This document shows, piece by piece, positions 1 to 6,157 of a stretch of 7,780 nt of DNA. Positions within the stretch are counted from its first letter, which is position 1. Each line of letters begins with the position of its first letter. The notes below the pieces were generated by a model. That model saw only the letters and a program-made list of their open reading frames with translations. It had not been told where the DNA came from and searched no databases. Position numbers and translations under genes: made by a program. The DNA is from Flavisolibacter sp. (GTDB lineage: Bacteria > Bacteroidota > Bacteroidia > Chitinophagales > Chitinophagaceae). The stretch is taken from positions 1 to 7,780 of the forward strand of contig JAICTW010000100.1 in assembly GCA_025936195.1 (NCBI GenBank), read 5' to 3'.

Positions 1-1679
1 AATTTAATGATTTTATTCGCCAGTGTTATGAGACATTGGATCGCATAAAGGAACATGCAGATGACATTGGAGTGTTGGTGGGAAGTCCGGCAATCAATCC
101 TCAGAGAGAAGGGAAAGATTTATTCAATGCTGCTTTTTTATTACACGAGAAACAGATCAAAGCTGAAATACATAAAACACTTTTGCCGAACTATGATGTG
201 TTTGACGAGTATCGCTATTTTGAACCGGCTTTCGAATGGAAGTGTATTGATTTTAAAGGAAAGAAACTGGCAGTGACTATTTGCGAAGACATCTGGAATT
301 TGGGAGATAATCCTTTGTACCGCATTACGCCAATGGAAATACTGATGAAGGAAAGGCCGGATGTGATGCTGAACCTGTCCGCATCGCCATACAACTATGC
401 AGCAGATGTAGTGAGAAGAAGCATTATGGAAGCGCATACCTTGAAATATGGTTTGCCAATGTTGTATTGCAATGCTGTTGGTTCGCAAACAGAAATTGTT
501 TTTGATGGTGGAAGTCTGGTGTATGATGCAAAAGGAAATATGGTGAAAGAGATGAAGTATTTTGAAGAGGATTATTACCTCACCCCAACCCTCTCCAGTT
601 TAGCTGGAAAGGGAGAGATAACCTCGGCACAACCCTCGCTTGCTGAAGAAACTTTTAGTAGTTCAAAACTTGCTGAAAGTAAAGAGTCAGACAATCCATC
701 AACATCTGTTATAAGCGAGGTTAGTGAACAGGGTTCTCACTCGCCGAAGGATTCGGAAGGGGCTGAACGTCGTTATTATTACTCACCGGCTGAAGTGGGT
801 CGCGACTCTGACACCTTAAAATATTTAACCGAACCCAAAAACATCCAGGAAATTCATGATGCACTGATACTTGGCATTCGTGATTATTTCCGAAAAATGG
901 GTTTTAAAAAAGCAACACTTGGCGCAAGTGGTGGAATTGACAGTGCTGTTGTTCAGGCATTGGCTGTGGAAGCGTTGGGAAAAGAAAACGTTCATGTGCT
1001 GTTGATGCCTTCGCAATATTCATCCGGTCATTCCGTATCGGATGCAGAACAACTAAGTATTAATCTCGGCAACCGTTATGATGTTGTCCCCATCAAAGAT
1101 GTTTACGATAGTTTTTTAGAAACACTGCATCCTATTTTCAAAGATCTTCCCTTTAGTGTGGCAGAAGAAAATATTCAAAGCCGTACCAGAGGAAATTTGT
1201 TGATGGGAGTTGCCAATAAATTCGGATACATTTTATTAAACACTTCCAATAAAAGCGAACTGGCAACGGGCTATGGAACCTTGTATGGCGATATGGCCGG
1301 TGGCTTAAGTGTGTTGGGCGATTTGTATAAAACACAAGTGTATGCTTTAGGCTATTACATCAACAGAGATAAAGAAATCATTCCGGAAAATATTTTAGTG
1401 AAAGCGCCTTCTGCGGAATTAAGACCCAATCAAAAAGACACCGATAGCCTGCCTGATTATTCTGTTCTTGACAGAGTGCTGTATCAATACATTGAATTGC
1501 GGCAAGGACCAAAAGAAATCATGGCACAAGGCTATGATGAAAAACTCGTTGCAAGAATTTTGCGACTTGTCAACACCAATGAGTATAAGCGCAATCAGTT
1601 CTGTCCCATCATTCGCGTAAGTTCAAAGGCTTTTGGTGTGGGAAGACGATTGCCTATCGTTGCCAAATATCTTTCCTGA
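1..1679 (+). CDS. nadE: Glutamine-dependent NAD+ synthetase, 5' end cut by the window edge
   Basis: This enzyme makes NAD+ from nicotinic acid adenine dinucleotide, ATP and glutamine-derived ammonia in the cytoplasm, the last step of NAD synthesis. The frame is open to the left edge (first full codon at 3), so the TTG at 36 is not the real start. By family knowledge roughly 50-60 N-terminal residues, including the amidase catalytic Glu, are missing. Numbering from codon 36: the nitrilase-type amidase domain spans about 1-175, with the likely catalytic Lys47 in KTLLPNYDVFDE and the nucleophile Cys83 in ICEDIW. The NAD synthase domain spans about 268-547, with the ATP pyrophosphatase P-loop SGGIDS at 298-303. 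Between them, residues about 180-260 form a Ser/Glu-rich, low-complexity linker encoded by repeat-like DNA (see the 571-787 entry). The estimated full length (about 610-620) exceeds the usual 540-560 of this two-domain form by about the size of that insert. It ends in TGA directly against the convergent lipoprotein gene. Confidence 0.95.
   Translation, partial: FNDFIRQCYETLDRIKEHADDIGVLVGSPAINPQREGKDLFNAAFLLHEKQIKAEIHKTLLPNYDVFDEYRYFEPAFEWKCIDFKGKKLAVTICEDIWNLGDNPLYRITPMEILMKERPDVMLNLSASPYNYAADVVRRSIMEAHTLKYGLPMLYCNAVGSQTEIVFDGGSLVYDAKGNMVKEMKYFEEDYYLTPTLSSLAGKGEITSAQPSLAEETFSSSKLAESKESDNPSTSVISEVSEQGSHSPKDSEGAERRYYYSPAEVGRDSDTLKYLTEPKNIQEIHDALILGIRDYFRKMGFKKATLGASGGIDSAVVQALAVEALGKENVHVLLMPSQYSSGHSVSDAEQLSINLGNRYDVVPIKDVYDSFLETLHPIFKDLPFSVAEENIQSRTRGNLLMGVANKFGYILLNTSNKSELATGYGTLYGDMAGGLSVLGDLYKTQVYALGYYINRDKEIIPENILVKAPSAELRPNQKDTDSLPDYSVLDRVLYQYIELRQGPKEIMAQGYDEKLVARILRLVNTNEYKRNQFCPIIRVSSKAFGVGRRLPIVAKYLS
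571..787. repeat. In-frame, palindrome-bearing insertion in nadE with flanking direct repeat
   Basis: The segment between the two NadE domains looks unlike the rest of the gene. ATTATTAC occurs at 571-578 and again at 775-782, and the match continues imperfectly (CTCACC against TCACC, one-base gap) to 584 and 787. The offset is 204 bp, exactly 68 codons, so the reading frame is kept. Inside lie a 10-bp imperfect hairpin (589-613), a longer-range inverted repeat AACCCTCGCTT (631-641) with AAGCGAGGTT (713-722, one bulged base), a 9-bp direct repeat CTTGCTGAA (639-647 and 669-677) and a small hairpin CCGAA/TTCGG (744-756). The CTCACCCCAACCCTCTCC text resembles a short interspersed palindromic repeat I associate with Bacteroidota and cyanobacterial genomes. 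That resemblance is from memory and unverified. The encoded residues are disordered-looking and lack NadE motifs. Mobility and target-site duplication are inference. Confidence 0.6.
589..613. repeat. Imperfect hairpin inside the nadE insertion
   Basis: CCCTCTCCAG (589-598) pairs with CTGGAAAGGG (604-613) around a five-base loop TTTAG, with nine of ten pairs matched (one C-A mismatch). It lies within coding sequence, so a terminator role is unlikely. It looks like the core palindrome of an interspersed repeat. Confidence 0.7.
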
Positions 1680-2138
1680 TCAATGTTTCAAATTAAGAAT
1701 GACTTTTCCGCTAAGTCCCATTAGTGTTGTATCCTTAAGCAAAGACAATTTGGTGGTGGATAATTCTTTTATTTGAAAGCTTCCGCCAATTCCGGCAATG
1801 GCTCCGCCTGAAAGATTTAAAACTGTTTCATTGGAAGCAAAGCTCCAATTGATGGGAGAGGTGGCGGGAGCGCTGGGGCAAACATTTGCATTTTCGGAAA
1901 CAGTTCCCGTTCCATCCGAATTAAAACGAACACTGTTATCCAGCAGGCAGGATGGTACATTAGCTATGGTGGTAATGTCGGCAATAATATTGCCGTTGGC
2001 ATCACTAAGACCTCCGGAATCATACTTCCATTCTGCGTTGGTGAGTATTTGTGTATTGGAAGACTGATCGGAATTTGAATCTTTTTTGCAGGAAAAAAAA
2101 CTAAGGCAACAGGCAATGATTAAAAAACGAGGTTTCAT
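1680..2138 (-). CDS. Lipocalin-like lipoprotein, hypothetical
   Basis: This 152-residue exported protein has a short signal peptide (residues 1-16, KPR followed by a hydrophobic stretch) and a lipobox-like FFSC with Cys17 as the probable lipidation site. CKKD follows, a common Bacteroidota start for mature lipoproteins. The mature part begins with a Ser/Asn/Asp linker and then shows the pattern of small lipocalin-like Bacteroidota lipoproteins: an early Trp in NAEWKYD (37), SVRFNSDGTGTV near 69-80, INWSF near 96-100, and alternating hydrophobic strands to the end. Cys64 and Cys87 could form a disulphide in the periplasm or at the surface. The ligand and function are unknown. The start is the first ATG before the signal peptide, with no Shine-Dalgarno. 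The gene is read leftward and its stop (1680-1682) touches the nadE stop (1677-1679), so the two are convergent with no spacer. It diverges from moxR and is probably transcribed alone. Family assignment is by pattern only. Confidence 0.85.
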   Translation of the reverse strand: MKPRFLIIACCLSFFSCKKDSNSDQSSNTQILTNAEWKYDSGGLSDANGNIIADITTIANVPSCLLDNSVRFNSDGTGTVSENANVCPSAPATSPINWSFASNETVLNLSGGAIAGIGGSFQIKELSTTKLSLLKDTTLMGLSGKVILNLKH

Positions 2139-2172
2139 GGTAAGTGTTTATAAAGGTTTATGTTTACTGCTG

Positions 2173-2189
2173 CAAAAATCACAAACATT
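2173..2189 (-). promoter_or_regulatory. Weak candidate -7 elements for the lipocalin-like lipoprotein gene
   Basis: Read on the minus strand, AATGTTTG (2182-2189) and GATTTTTG (2173-2180) each match seven of eight positions of the Bacteroidota -7 consensus TAnnTTTG. They lie 35-50 bases before the ATG at 2138. No convincing -33 TTTG was found, so either or neither may be used. Confidence 0.25.
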
Positions 2190-2220
2190 TTTTACGTCAG
2201 GCCATTAAAAAATGGATTTT

Positions 2221-2228
2221 TAGCTTTG
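2221..2228 (+). promoter_or_regulatory. Candidate -7 promoter element of the moxR/Bat operon
   Basis: TAGCTTTG is a perfect match to the Bacteroidota primary-sigma -7 box TAnnTTTG. It sits 54 bases before the moxR ATG, which would give a leader of about 45-50 nt. A clear -33 TTTG at the usual 19-21 base spacing is not visible. A small inverted repeat, CCATT/AATGG (2202-2206 and 2211-2215, loop AAAA), falls between the two promoter positions and may be chance or an operator. There is no other obvious promoter before rsgA, so this one may serve all five downstream genes. Confidence 0.5.
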
Positions 2229-2282
2229 CGGCAGAATCTTTGCTAATGCACAGGTTGTATTTTACGCACCTAAACCTCAGCT

Positions 2283-3284
2283 ATGTTTAGAACTTCAGAA
2301 GATATTCGTCAGCTCAATGAAAGGATTGGTTATGCAGGACGGTTTATTGATAACATTCGTACCGAAGTAGGAAAAGTAATTGTTGGCCAGAGTTACATGC
2401 TCGATCGTTTGCTGATTGGTTTATTAAGTAATGGCCACGTATTACTGGAAGGCGTTCCTGGCTTGGCAAAAACATTGACGATCAAATCGCTTTCGCAGGC
2501 CATTCATGCCAAATTCAGTCGCATACAATTTACGCCTGACCTTCTGCCTGCAGACGTTATAGGTACGCTGATCTATAACCAGCAGCGTAATGAATTTGTG
2601 GTGCGAAAAGGTCCCATCTTCGCCAATTTTATTTTGGCTGATGAAATCAACAGGGCGCCGGCAAAAGTGCAGAGTGCTTTGCTGGAAGCCATGCAGGAAA
2701 GACAAGTAACCATTGGCGATACCACATATAAATTAGATGAACCGTTTTTAGTTTTGGCTACACAAAATCCATTGGAGCAGGAAGGAACTTATCCATTGCC
2801 GGAAGCACAAGTGGACCGTTTTATTATGAAGGTAGTGGTTGGGTACCCTTCGCGAAGCGAAGAACAAATTATCATTCGCCAAAATGTCCAGGGCATTTCT
2901 TCACCAAATGTCAACCCGGTGGTTTCGGTGCAGGAGATCATCAATGCCCGGCAAATGGTTCGTGATATTTACATGGATGAAAAAGTGGAGCAGTATATTT
3001 TGGATATTGTTTTTGCTACACGCAATCCATCGGAATATCGTTTGGATAATTTAAAACCTTTGATCTCGTATGGTTCTTCTCCCCGGGGAAGTATTAACCT
3101 TGCCATTGCTTCCAAAGCTGTCGCATTTTTAAATAAAAGAGGTTATGTTATTCCGGAAGATGTTCGAAGCATCTGCGTTGATGTGTTGCGTCATCGTATT
3201 GGATTGACCTACGAAGCCGAAGCCGAAAACATTGTGATCACTGATGTGATTGATCAGATACTTCAGAGAGTTGATCTGCCTTAG
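2283..3284 (+). CDS. moxR: MoxR-family AAA+ ATPase
   Basis: This cytoplasmic AAA+ ATPase of 333 residues is the usual length for MoxR. Family members form hexamers and act as chaperones that activate or assemble partner proteins carrying VWA domains. In order it shows: an N-terminal helical part with VGQSYMLDRLLIGLL (34-48), Walker A GVPGLAKT (57-64), Walker B FILADE (116-121), sensor 1 in ATQNP (Asn162), an arginine-finger region EAQVDRF (Arg179), and sensor 2 in SPRGS (Arg268) within the C-terminal lid. All motifs expected for ATP hydrolysis are intact. The ATG start has no Shine-Dalgarno, as is normal in Bacteroidota. It is the first gene of the string and is followed after 17 bases by its standard partner, the DUF58 protein. 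The symbol is used in the family sense. The specific subfamily and substrate cannot be read from sequence. Confidence 0.95.
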   Translation: MFRTSEDIRQLNERIGYAGRFIDNIRTEVGKVIVGQSYMLDRLLIGLLSNGHVLLEGVPGLAKTLTIKSLSQAIHAKFSRIQFTPDLLPADVIGTLIYNQQRNEFVVRKGPIFANFILADEINRAPAKVQSALLEAMQERQVTIGDTTYKLDEPFLVLATQNPLEQEGTYPLPEAQVDRFIMKVVVGYPSRSEEQIIIRQNVQGISSPNVNPVVSVQEIINARQMVRDIYMDEKVEQYILDIVFATRNPSEYRLDNLKPLISYGSSPRGSINLAIASKAVAFLNKRGYVIPEDVRSICVDVLRHRIGLTYEAEAENIVITDVIDQILQRVDLP

Positions 3285-3301
3285 AAATTAAAAATTAAAA
3301 T

Positions 3302-4174
3302 TTGCCTACTACTTCCGACATACTGAAGAAAGTCCGGATACTTGAGATCAAAAGCAAAAAGCTGGCGACTGATCTTTTTACGGGCGAATACCATTCTGCA
3401 TTCAAGGGAAAAGGAATGTCGTTTAAAGAAGTTCGGGAATATGCAGCAGGAGATGATATCCGTTTTATTGATTGGAATGTGTCGGCAAGGTTCGGTCATC
3501 CGTTCAGTAAAGTTTTTGAAGAAGAAAGAGAGTTGACAGTAATGCTGTTGATTGATGTAAGTGCAAGCTCGTTATTTGGAACAGTGTGCGGAACAAAAAA
3601 AGATATTGCTACCGAAATTGCTGCTGTCATTGCTTTTTCCGCAGTGAACAACGGCGATAAAGTAGGTGTGATTTTATACAGCGATAAAATTGAAAAATAC
3701 ATTCCGCCAAAAAAGGGAAAACAACATGCATTGTACATTGTCCGTGAATTGTTGTCCTCTCAAACCAAAGGTGGTACTACGCAATTGAGCACAGCACTCA
3801 AATATTTTACCAATACCACACGGCAGCAAAGCATCTGTTTTATATTGAGCGATTTTATTGACGCCAATTACCAGGATGCCTTGCGCATTGCAGGAAATAA
3901 ACATGATATAGTGGGAGTAAAATTGTATGATAAGATGGACAAGACCTTACCAAAGATTGGAATGCTTCGTGTGGAAGATGCGGAAACCGGTGAACAAAAA
4001 TGGGTGGATACGAACAGTTCCTTTGTTCGATATGAATATGAAAAAGAATTCTTCCGTGTAACGGATTATTGTATTGATACCTTCAAACGTGCAGGATGCA
4101 GCTTGTTGCATGTGCGTACTGATGAAGATTATGTGAAAGTGTTGAAACGATTTTTTATCAGCAGGAATAAATAA
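3302..4174 (+). CDS. DUF58 family protein with VWA-like MIDAS residues
   Basis: This 290-residue protein has the DUF58 signature GEYHSAFKGKGMSFKEVREYAAGDD (split here as GEYHSAFKGKGM and EVREYAAGDD, residues 28-52), then IRFIDWNVSAR (53-63) and FEEERELTVMLLIDVSAS (72-89). Asp85-Ser87-Ser89 form a DxSxS metal-site motif, with Thr160 in GGTT and Asp184 in LSDF as likely further ligands, so a working von Willebrand A fold is plausible. There is no signal peptide or membrane segment. Members pair with MoxR ATPases. The start is TTG at 3302: an in-frame TAA lies at 3296-3298, the next in-frame ATG would delete the conserved N-terminal helix, and MPTTSDILKKVR resembles relatives as I remember them. 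The leader is A/T-rich with no Shine-Dalgarno. The non-ATG start may lower its output relative to MoxR, which is inference. Confidence 0.93.
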   Translation: MPTTSDILKKVRILEIKSKKLATDLFTGEYHSAFKGKGMSFKEVREYAAGDDIRFIDWNVSARFGHPFSKVFEEERELTVMLLIDVSASSLFGTVCGTKKDIATEIAAVIAFSAVNNGDKVGVILYSDKIEKYIPPKKGKQHALYIVRELLSSQTKGGTTQLSTALKYFTNTTRQQSICFILSDFIDANYQDALRIAGNKHDIVGVKLYDKMDKTLPKIGMLRVEDAETGEQKWVDTNSSFVRYEYEKEFFRVTDYCIDTFKRAGCSLLHVRTDEDYVKVLKRFFISRNK

Positions 4175-4183
4175 TGAAATGGA

Positions 4184-4235
4184 GCATAAAAATTTTCGGG
4201 CAACTTCATAGTCAAAGCGAAGAAAATTTTTATGC
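4184..4235. repeat. Perfect 14-bp inverted repeat in the gap between the DUF58 and BatD-like genes
   Basis: GCATAAAAATTTTC (4184-4197) and GAAAATTTTTATGC (4222-4235) are exact reverse complements separated by 24 bases. Outside them ATGGA (4179-4183) and TCCAT (4241-4245) are also complementary, with five extra bases on the right, so the paired unit covers about 4179-4245. It is the only sizeable gap in an otherwise tightly packed operon (4175-4270, 96 bp). The stem is AT-rich and no T-run follows, so it does not look like a classical intrinsic terminator. It could be an mRNA processing or stability hairpin, a regulator site, or a remnant of a small non-autonomous element. Confidence 0.8.
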
Positions 4236-4270
4236 ATAATTCCATCTGGCCAAAAAATGAAAATGCGTAG

Positions 4271-5164
4271 ATGAAAGGTTTTAGTTTTTTGTTGTTCATA
4301 TCATTCTTTTCAGTAGCAGTGATCGCACAAAAGATTACTGCCGCTGCTGATAAACAGCAGATTTTAATTGGAGAACAATTTCATCTTCGCCTGCAAGCTA
4401 ATTTTCATAACGGTGAAGCATTGGATTTTTTTATTGTGGATAGCATTCCAAAATTTGAAATCCTGGACAAATCAGAAATAGATACGTCCAAATTCAACGG
4501 CGGCATTGCACTGGTCCAAAACTTTACCATGACAAGCTGGGATTCGGGAAAAATTCAGATCGCCCCTTTTGCCCTGGGAAAAGAACATACAAAGCCTATA
4601 GTAATTGATGTTGCGTATTCGCCATCCCCATTTGATACGACGCAGGCTTATCATGATATTCACGACATCATGGAAGTAAAGCGTCCTGCACAAACAACCT
4701 GGTATTGGTACTTGATCGGAATGTTGGTACTGGTGCTTTTGTTCCTTTTATTTTTTCCGAAAGCAAAGCCACGGCCCATAGGAGCCTTTGTTTCGGATGA
4801 AGGTGTTTACAAGCGTTCATTAAAAAAGCTGGATGCTTTGCAAAAAAGAACCGATGAAGAGAATAAAATTTTTTATACGGAATTGATTCAGGTCTTTCGT
4901 GAATATTTGCACAGGCGAATGAATATATATTCCTTTTCAAAAACAACAGAAGATCTTTCAGCACAGATTGAAAAGTTGAACATGGACAAAGATCAATATC
5001 AACAGCTCGTGCAAACTTTACTTCTCAGCGATTTTGTCAAATACGCCAAATACCAGTCGTCAACAGAAGAAAAGAGAATTTCTGTTGAAGCCATCAGGGA
5101 AAGTATTGTTGCTATTGAAAGTGCCTATGTGCCCACTCTTAAACCTCAAACATCGAACACCTAA
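4271..5164 (+). CDS. BatD-like / DUF4381-like membrane protein
   Basis: This 297-residue protein has a cleavable-looking signal peptide (1-20, a hydrophobic core ending VAVIAQ), a periplasmic beta-rich region of about 95 residues (21-115, with ADKQQILIGEQFHLRL typical of BatD-like Ig folds), a single membrane segment (about 144-162, YWYLIGMLVLVLLFLLFF) and a charged cytoplasmic tail (163-297). The tail, with KLDAL, FYTELIQVFREYLHRR and LLLSDFVKYAKY, resembles the small helical domain found in proteins next to MoxR/DUF58 genes (DUF4381-like or the BatD C-terminus). In such systems the protein is thought to link the periplasm to the ATPase and VWA partners. The ATG at 4271 is certain because an in-frame TAG lies immediately before it. 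Its TAA overlaps the batA ATG as TAATG, pointing to coupled translation. Assignment rests on architecture and neighbours, and sequence similarity in this family is weak. Confidence 0.8.
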   Translation: MKGFSFLLFISFFSVAVIAQKITAAADKQQILIGEQFHLRLQANFHNGEALDFFIVDSIPKFEILDKSEIDTSKFNGGIALVQNFTMTSWDSGKIQIAPFALGKEHTKPIVIDVAYSPSPFDTTQAYHDIHDIMEVKRPAQTTWYWYLIGMLVLVLLFLLFFPKAKPRPIGAFVSDEGVYKRSLKKLDALQKRTDEENKIFYTELIQVFREYLHRRMNIYSFSKTTEDLSAQIEKLNMDKDQYQQLVQTLLLSDFVKYAKYQSSTEEKRISVEAIRESIVAIESAYVPTLKPQTSNT

Positions 5165-6156
5165 TGTTGTATGACTGGTTTAAACATATTGAGTTCAGAA
5201 ATGTTTGGGTGCTTCCCTTTCTTCTTAGTTTGCCTGTAATTGCCTGGTATTATTATCGTACTGCTAACTGGCGAAAGTCTTCTTTTAAAGTAACTACAGC
5301 CAATGCATTTACGGTTAACACTATCAGAAACAGTTTTATTCATCTTCCCTTCTGGTTCCGTTTGCTGGCAATCGGTTGCATAATATTAGCATTGGCGCGA
5401 CCACAGGTACGAAATGTTACCACAAAAACAAAAGGACAGGGAATTGATATTGTACTGTGCATGGATATCAGCGGGAGTATGCTCTCAACAGATTTTATTC
5501 CCAATCGTTTAGAAGTTTCCAAGCAAATGGCAGAGGAATTTGTACGAAGTCGTCCTATTGACAACATTGGCCTTGTGATTTTTTCGGGCGAATCTTACAC
5601 GCAATTTCCTTTGTCAACTGATCATGATGCGTTGGTTCAGCAAATTGAAAATTTGCGAAGTGGAATGTTGATTGACGGAACAGTTATTGGCGAAGGACTG
5701 GCTACAGCGGTAGAACGTTTATCATCAAGCAAAGCAAAAAGCAAGATCATTATTTTATTGACTGATGGAAATGAACAACCGCCCGAAACAAGAGTGATTG
5801 ATCCCTACACAGCACTGGAAATTGCAAAGGCAAAAGGAGTAAAGGTTTATACAATTGGATTGGGTGCGCTTGGAACAAAAACAGTGGAAGAAAGAGGAAA
5901 TAAAATTGCCAGTTTTTTGGACGAAGATCTGTTACGAAAGATTGCTACGCAAACTGGCGGCGCTTATTTCAGAGCAATAGACAAGGAAAGTCTGCAGGAA
6001 ATTTACAGGCAAATTAATCGCCTGGAAAAATCAGATGTGGAAGTGATCACAAAGACAAAGTTTGAAGAGGAATTTGTTTATTTAATTCTTGCTGCTTTAT
6101 TTTTTCTGCTGCCCGACATAATTTTGAGATATACTTCATTACGAACATTTCCATAA
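5164..6156 (+). CDS. batA: BatA: membrane-anchored von Willebrand factor A protein
   Basis: This 330-residue protein has two N-terminal membrane segments (about 15-30 and 62-78), then LARPQ, then a VWA domain (about 93-285), and a C-terminal membrane segment (about 303-320). That is the standard layout and length of BatA (Bacteroides aerotolerance family). The metal-ion-dependent adhesion site is complete: DISGS at 101-105, Thr173 in DGTVIGEG and Asp201 in LTDGNE. The run GLVIFSGESYTQFPLSTDHD (136-155) is strongly BatA-like. Topology suggests the VWA domain faces away from the membrane between segments two and three; which side is inference. Family members cooperate with MoxR ATPases and have been linked to stress or oxygen tolerance and virulence in some bacteria. 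The start ATG overlaps the previous stop, and the next gene follows after one base. It is chosen over BatB because of the start FRNVWVLPFLLSLP and the DxxPNRLE motif. Confidence 0.9.
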   Translation: MLYDWFKHIEFRNVWVLPFLLSLPVIAWYYYRTANWRKSSFKVTTANAFTVNTIRNSFIHLPFWFRLLAIGCIILALARPQVRNVTTKTKGQGIDIVLCMDISGSMLSTDFIPNRLEVSKQMAEEFVRSRPIDNIGLVIFSGESYTQFPLSTDHDALVQQIENLRSGMLIDGTVIGEGLATAVERLSSSKAKSKIIILLTDGNEQPPETRVIDPYTALEIAKAKGVKVYTIGLGALGTKTVEERGNKIASFLDEDLLRKIATQTGGAYFRAIDKESLQEIYRQINRLEKSDVEVITKTKFEEEFVYLILAALFFLLPDIILRYTSLRTFP

Positions 6157-6157
6157 C

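Noticed and set aside
36..38. TTG as the start of nadE.
   Set aside because: The frame continues open to the left edge with coding-like residues, and the amidase domain needs more N-terminal sequence.
141..488. A 115-codon minus-strand open frame opposite nadE.
   Set aside because: It is antisense to the conserved amidase domain and low in protein-like character.
1798..2067. An 89-codon plus-strand open frame within the lipoprotein region.
   Set aside because: It is the antisense of a gene with a clear lipoprotein signal and lipocalin-like pattern, and has no protein features of its own.
2202..2215. CCATT/AATGG inverted repeat upstream of the moxR promoter element as a firm operator.
   Set aside because: Five base pairs in AT-rich DNA is expected by chance; it is mentioned only as a possibility.
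4184..4235. The Bat-operon inverted repeat as an intrinsic terminator.
   Set aside because: The stem is AT-rich, the loop is 24 bases and no T-run follows.
4174..4239. A 21-codon open frame starting in TAATG overlap with the DUF58 stop.
   Set aside because: It is made almost entirely of the two arms of the inverted repeat, has no domain-like features, and is best explained by the repeat.
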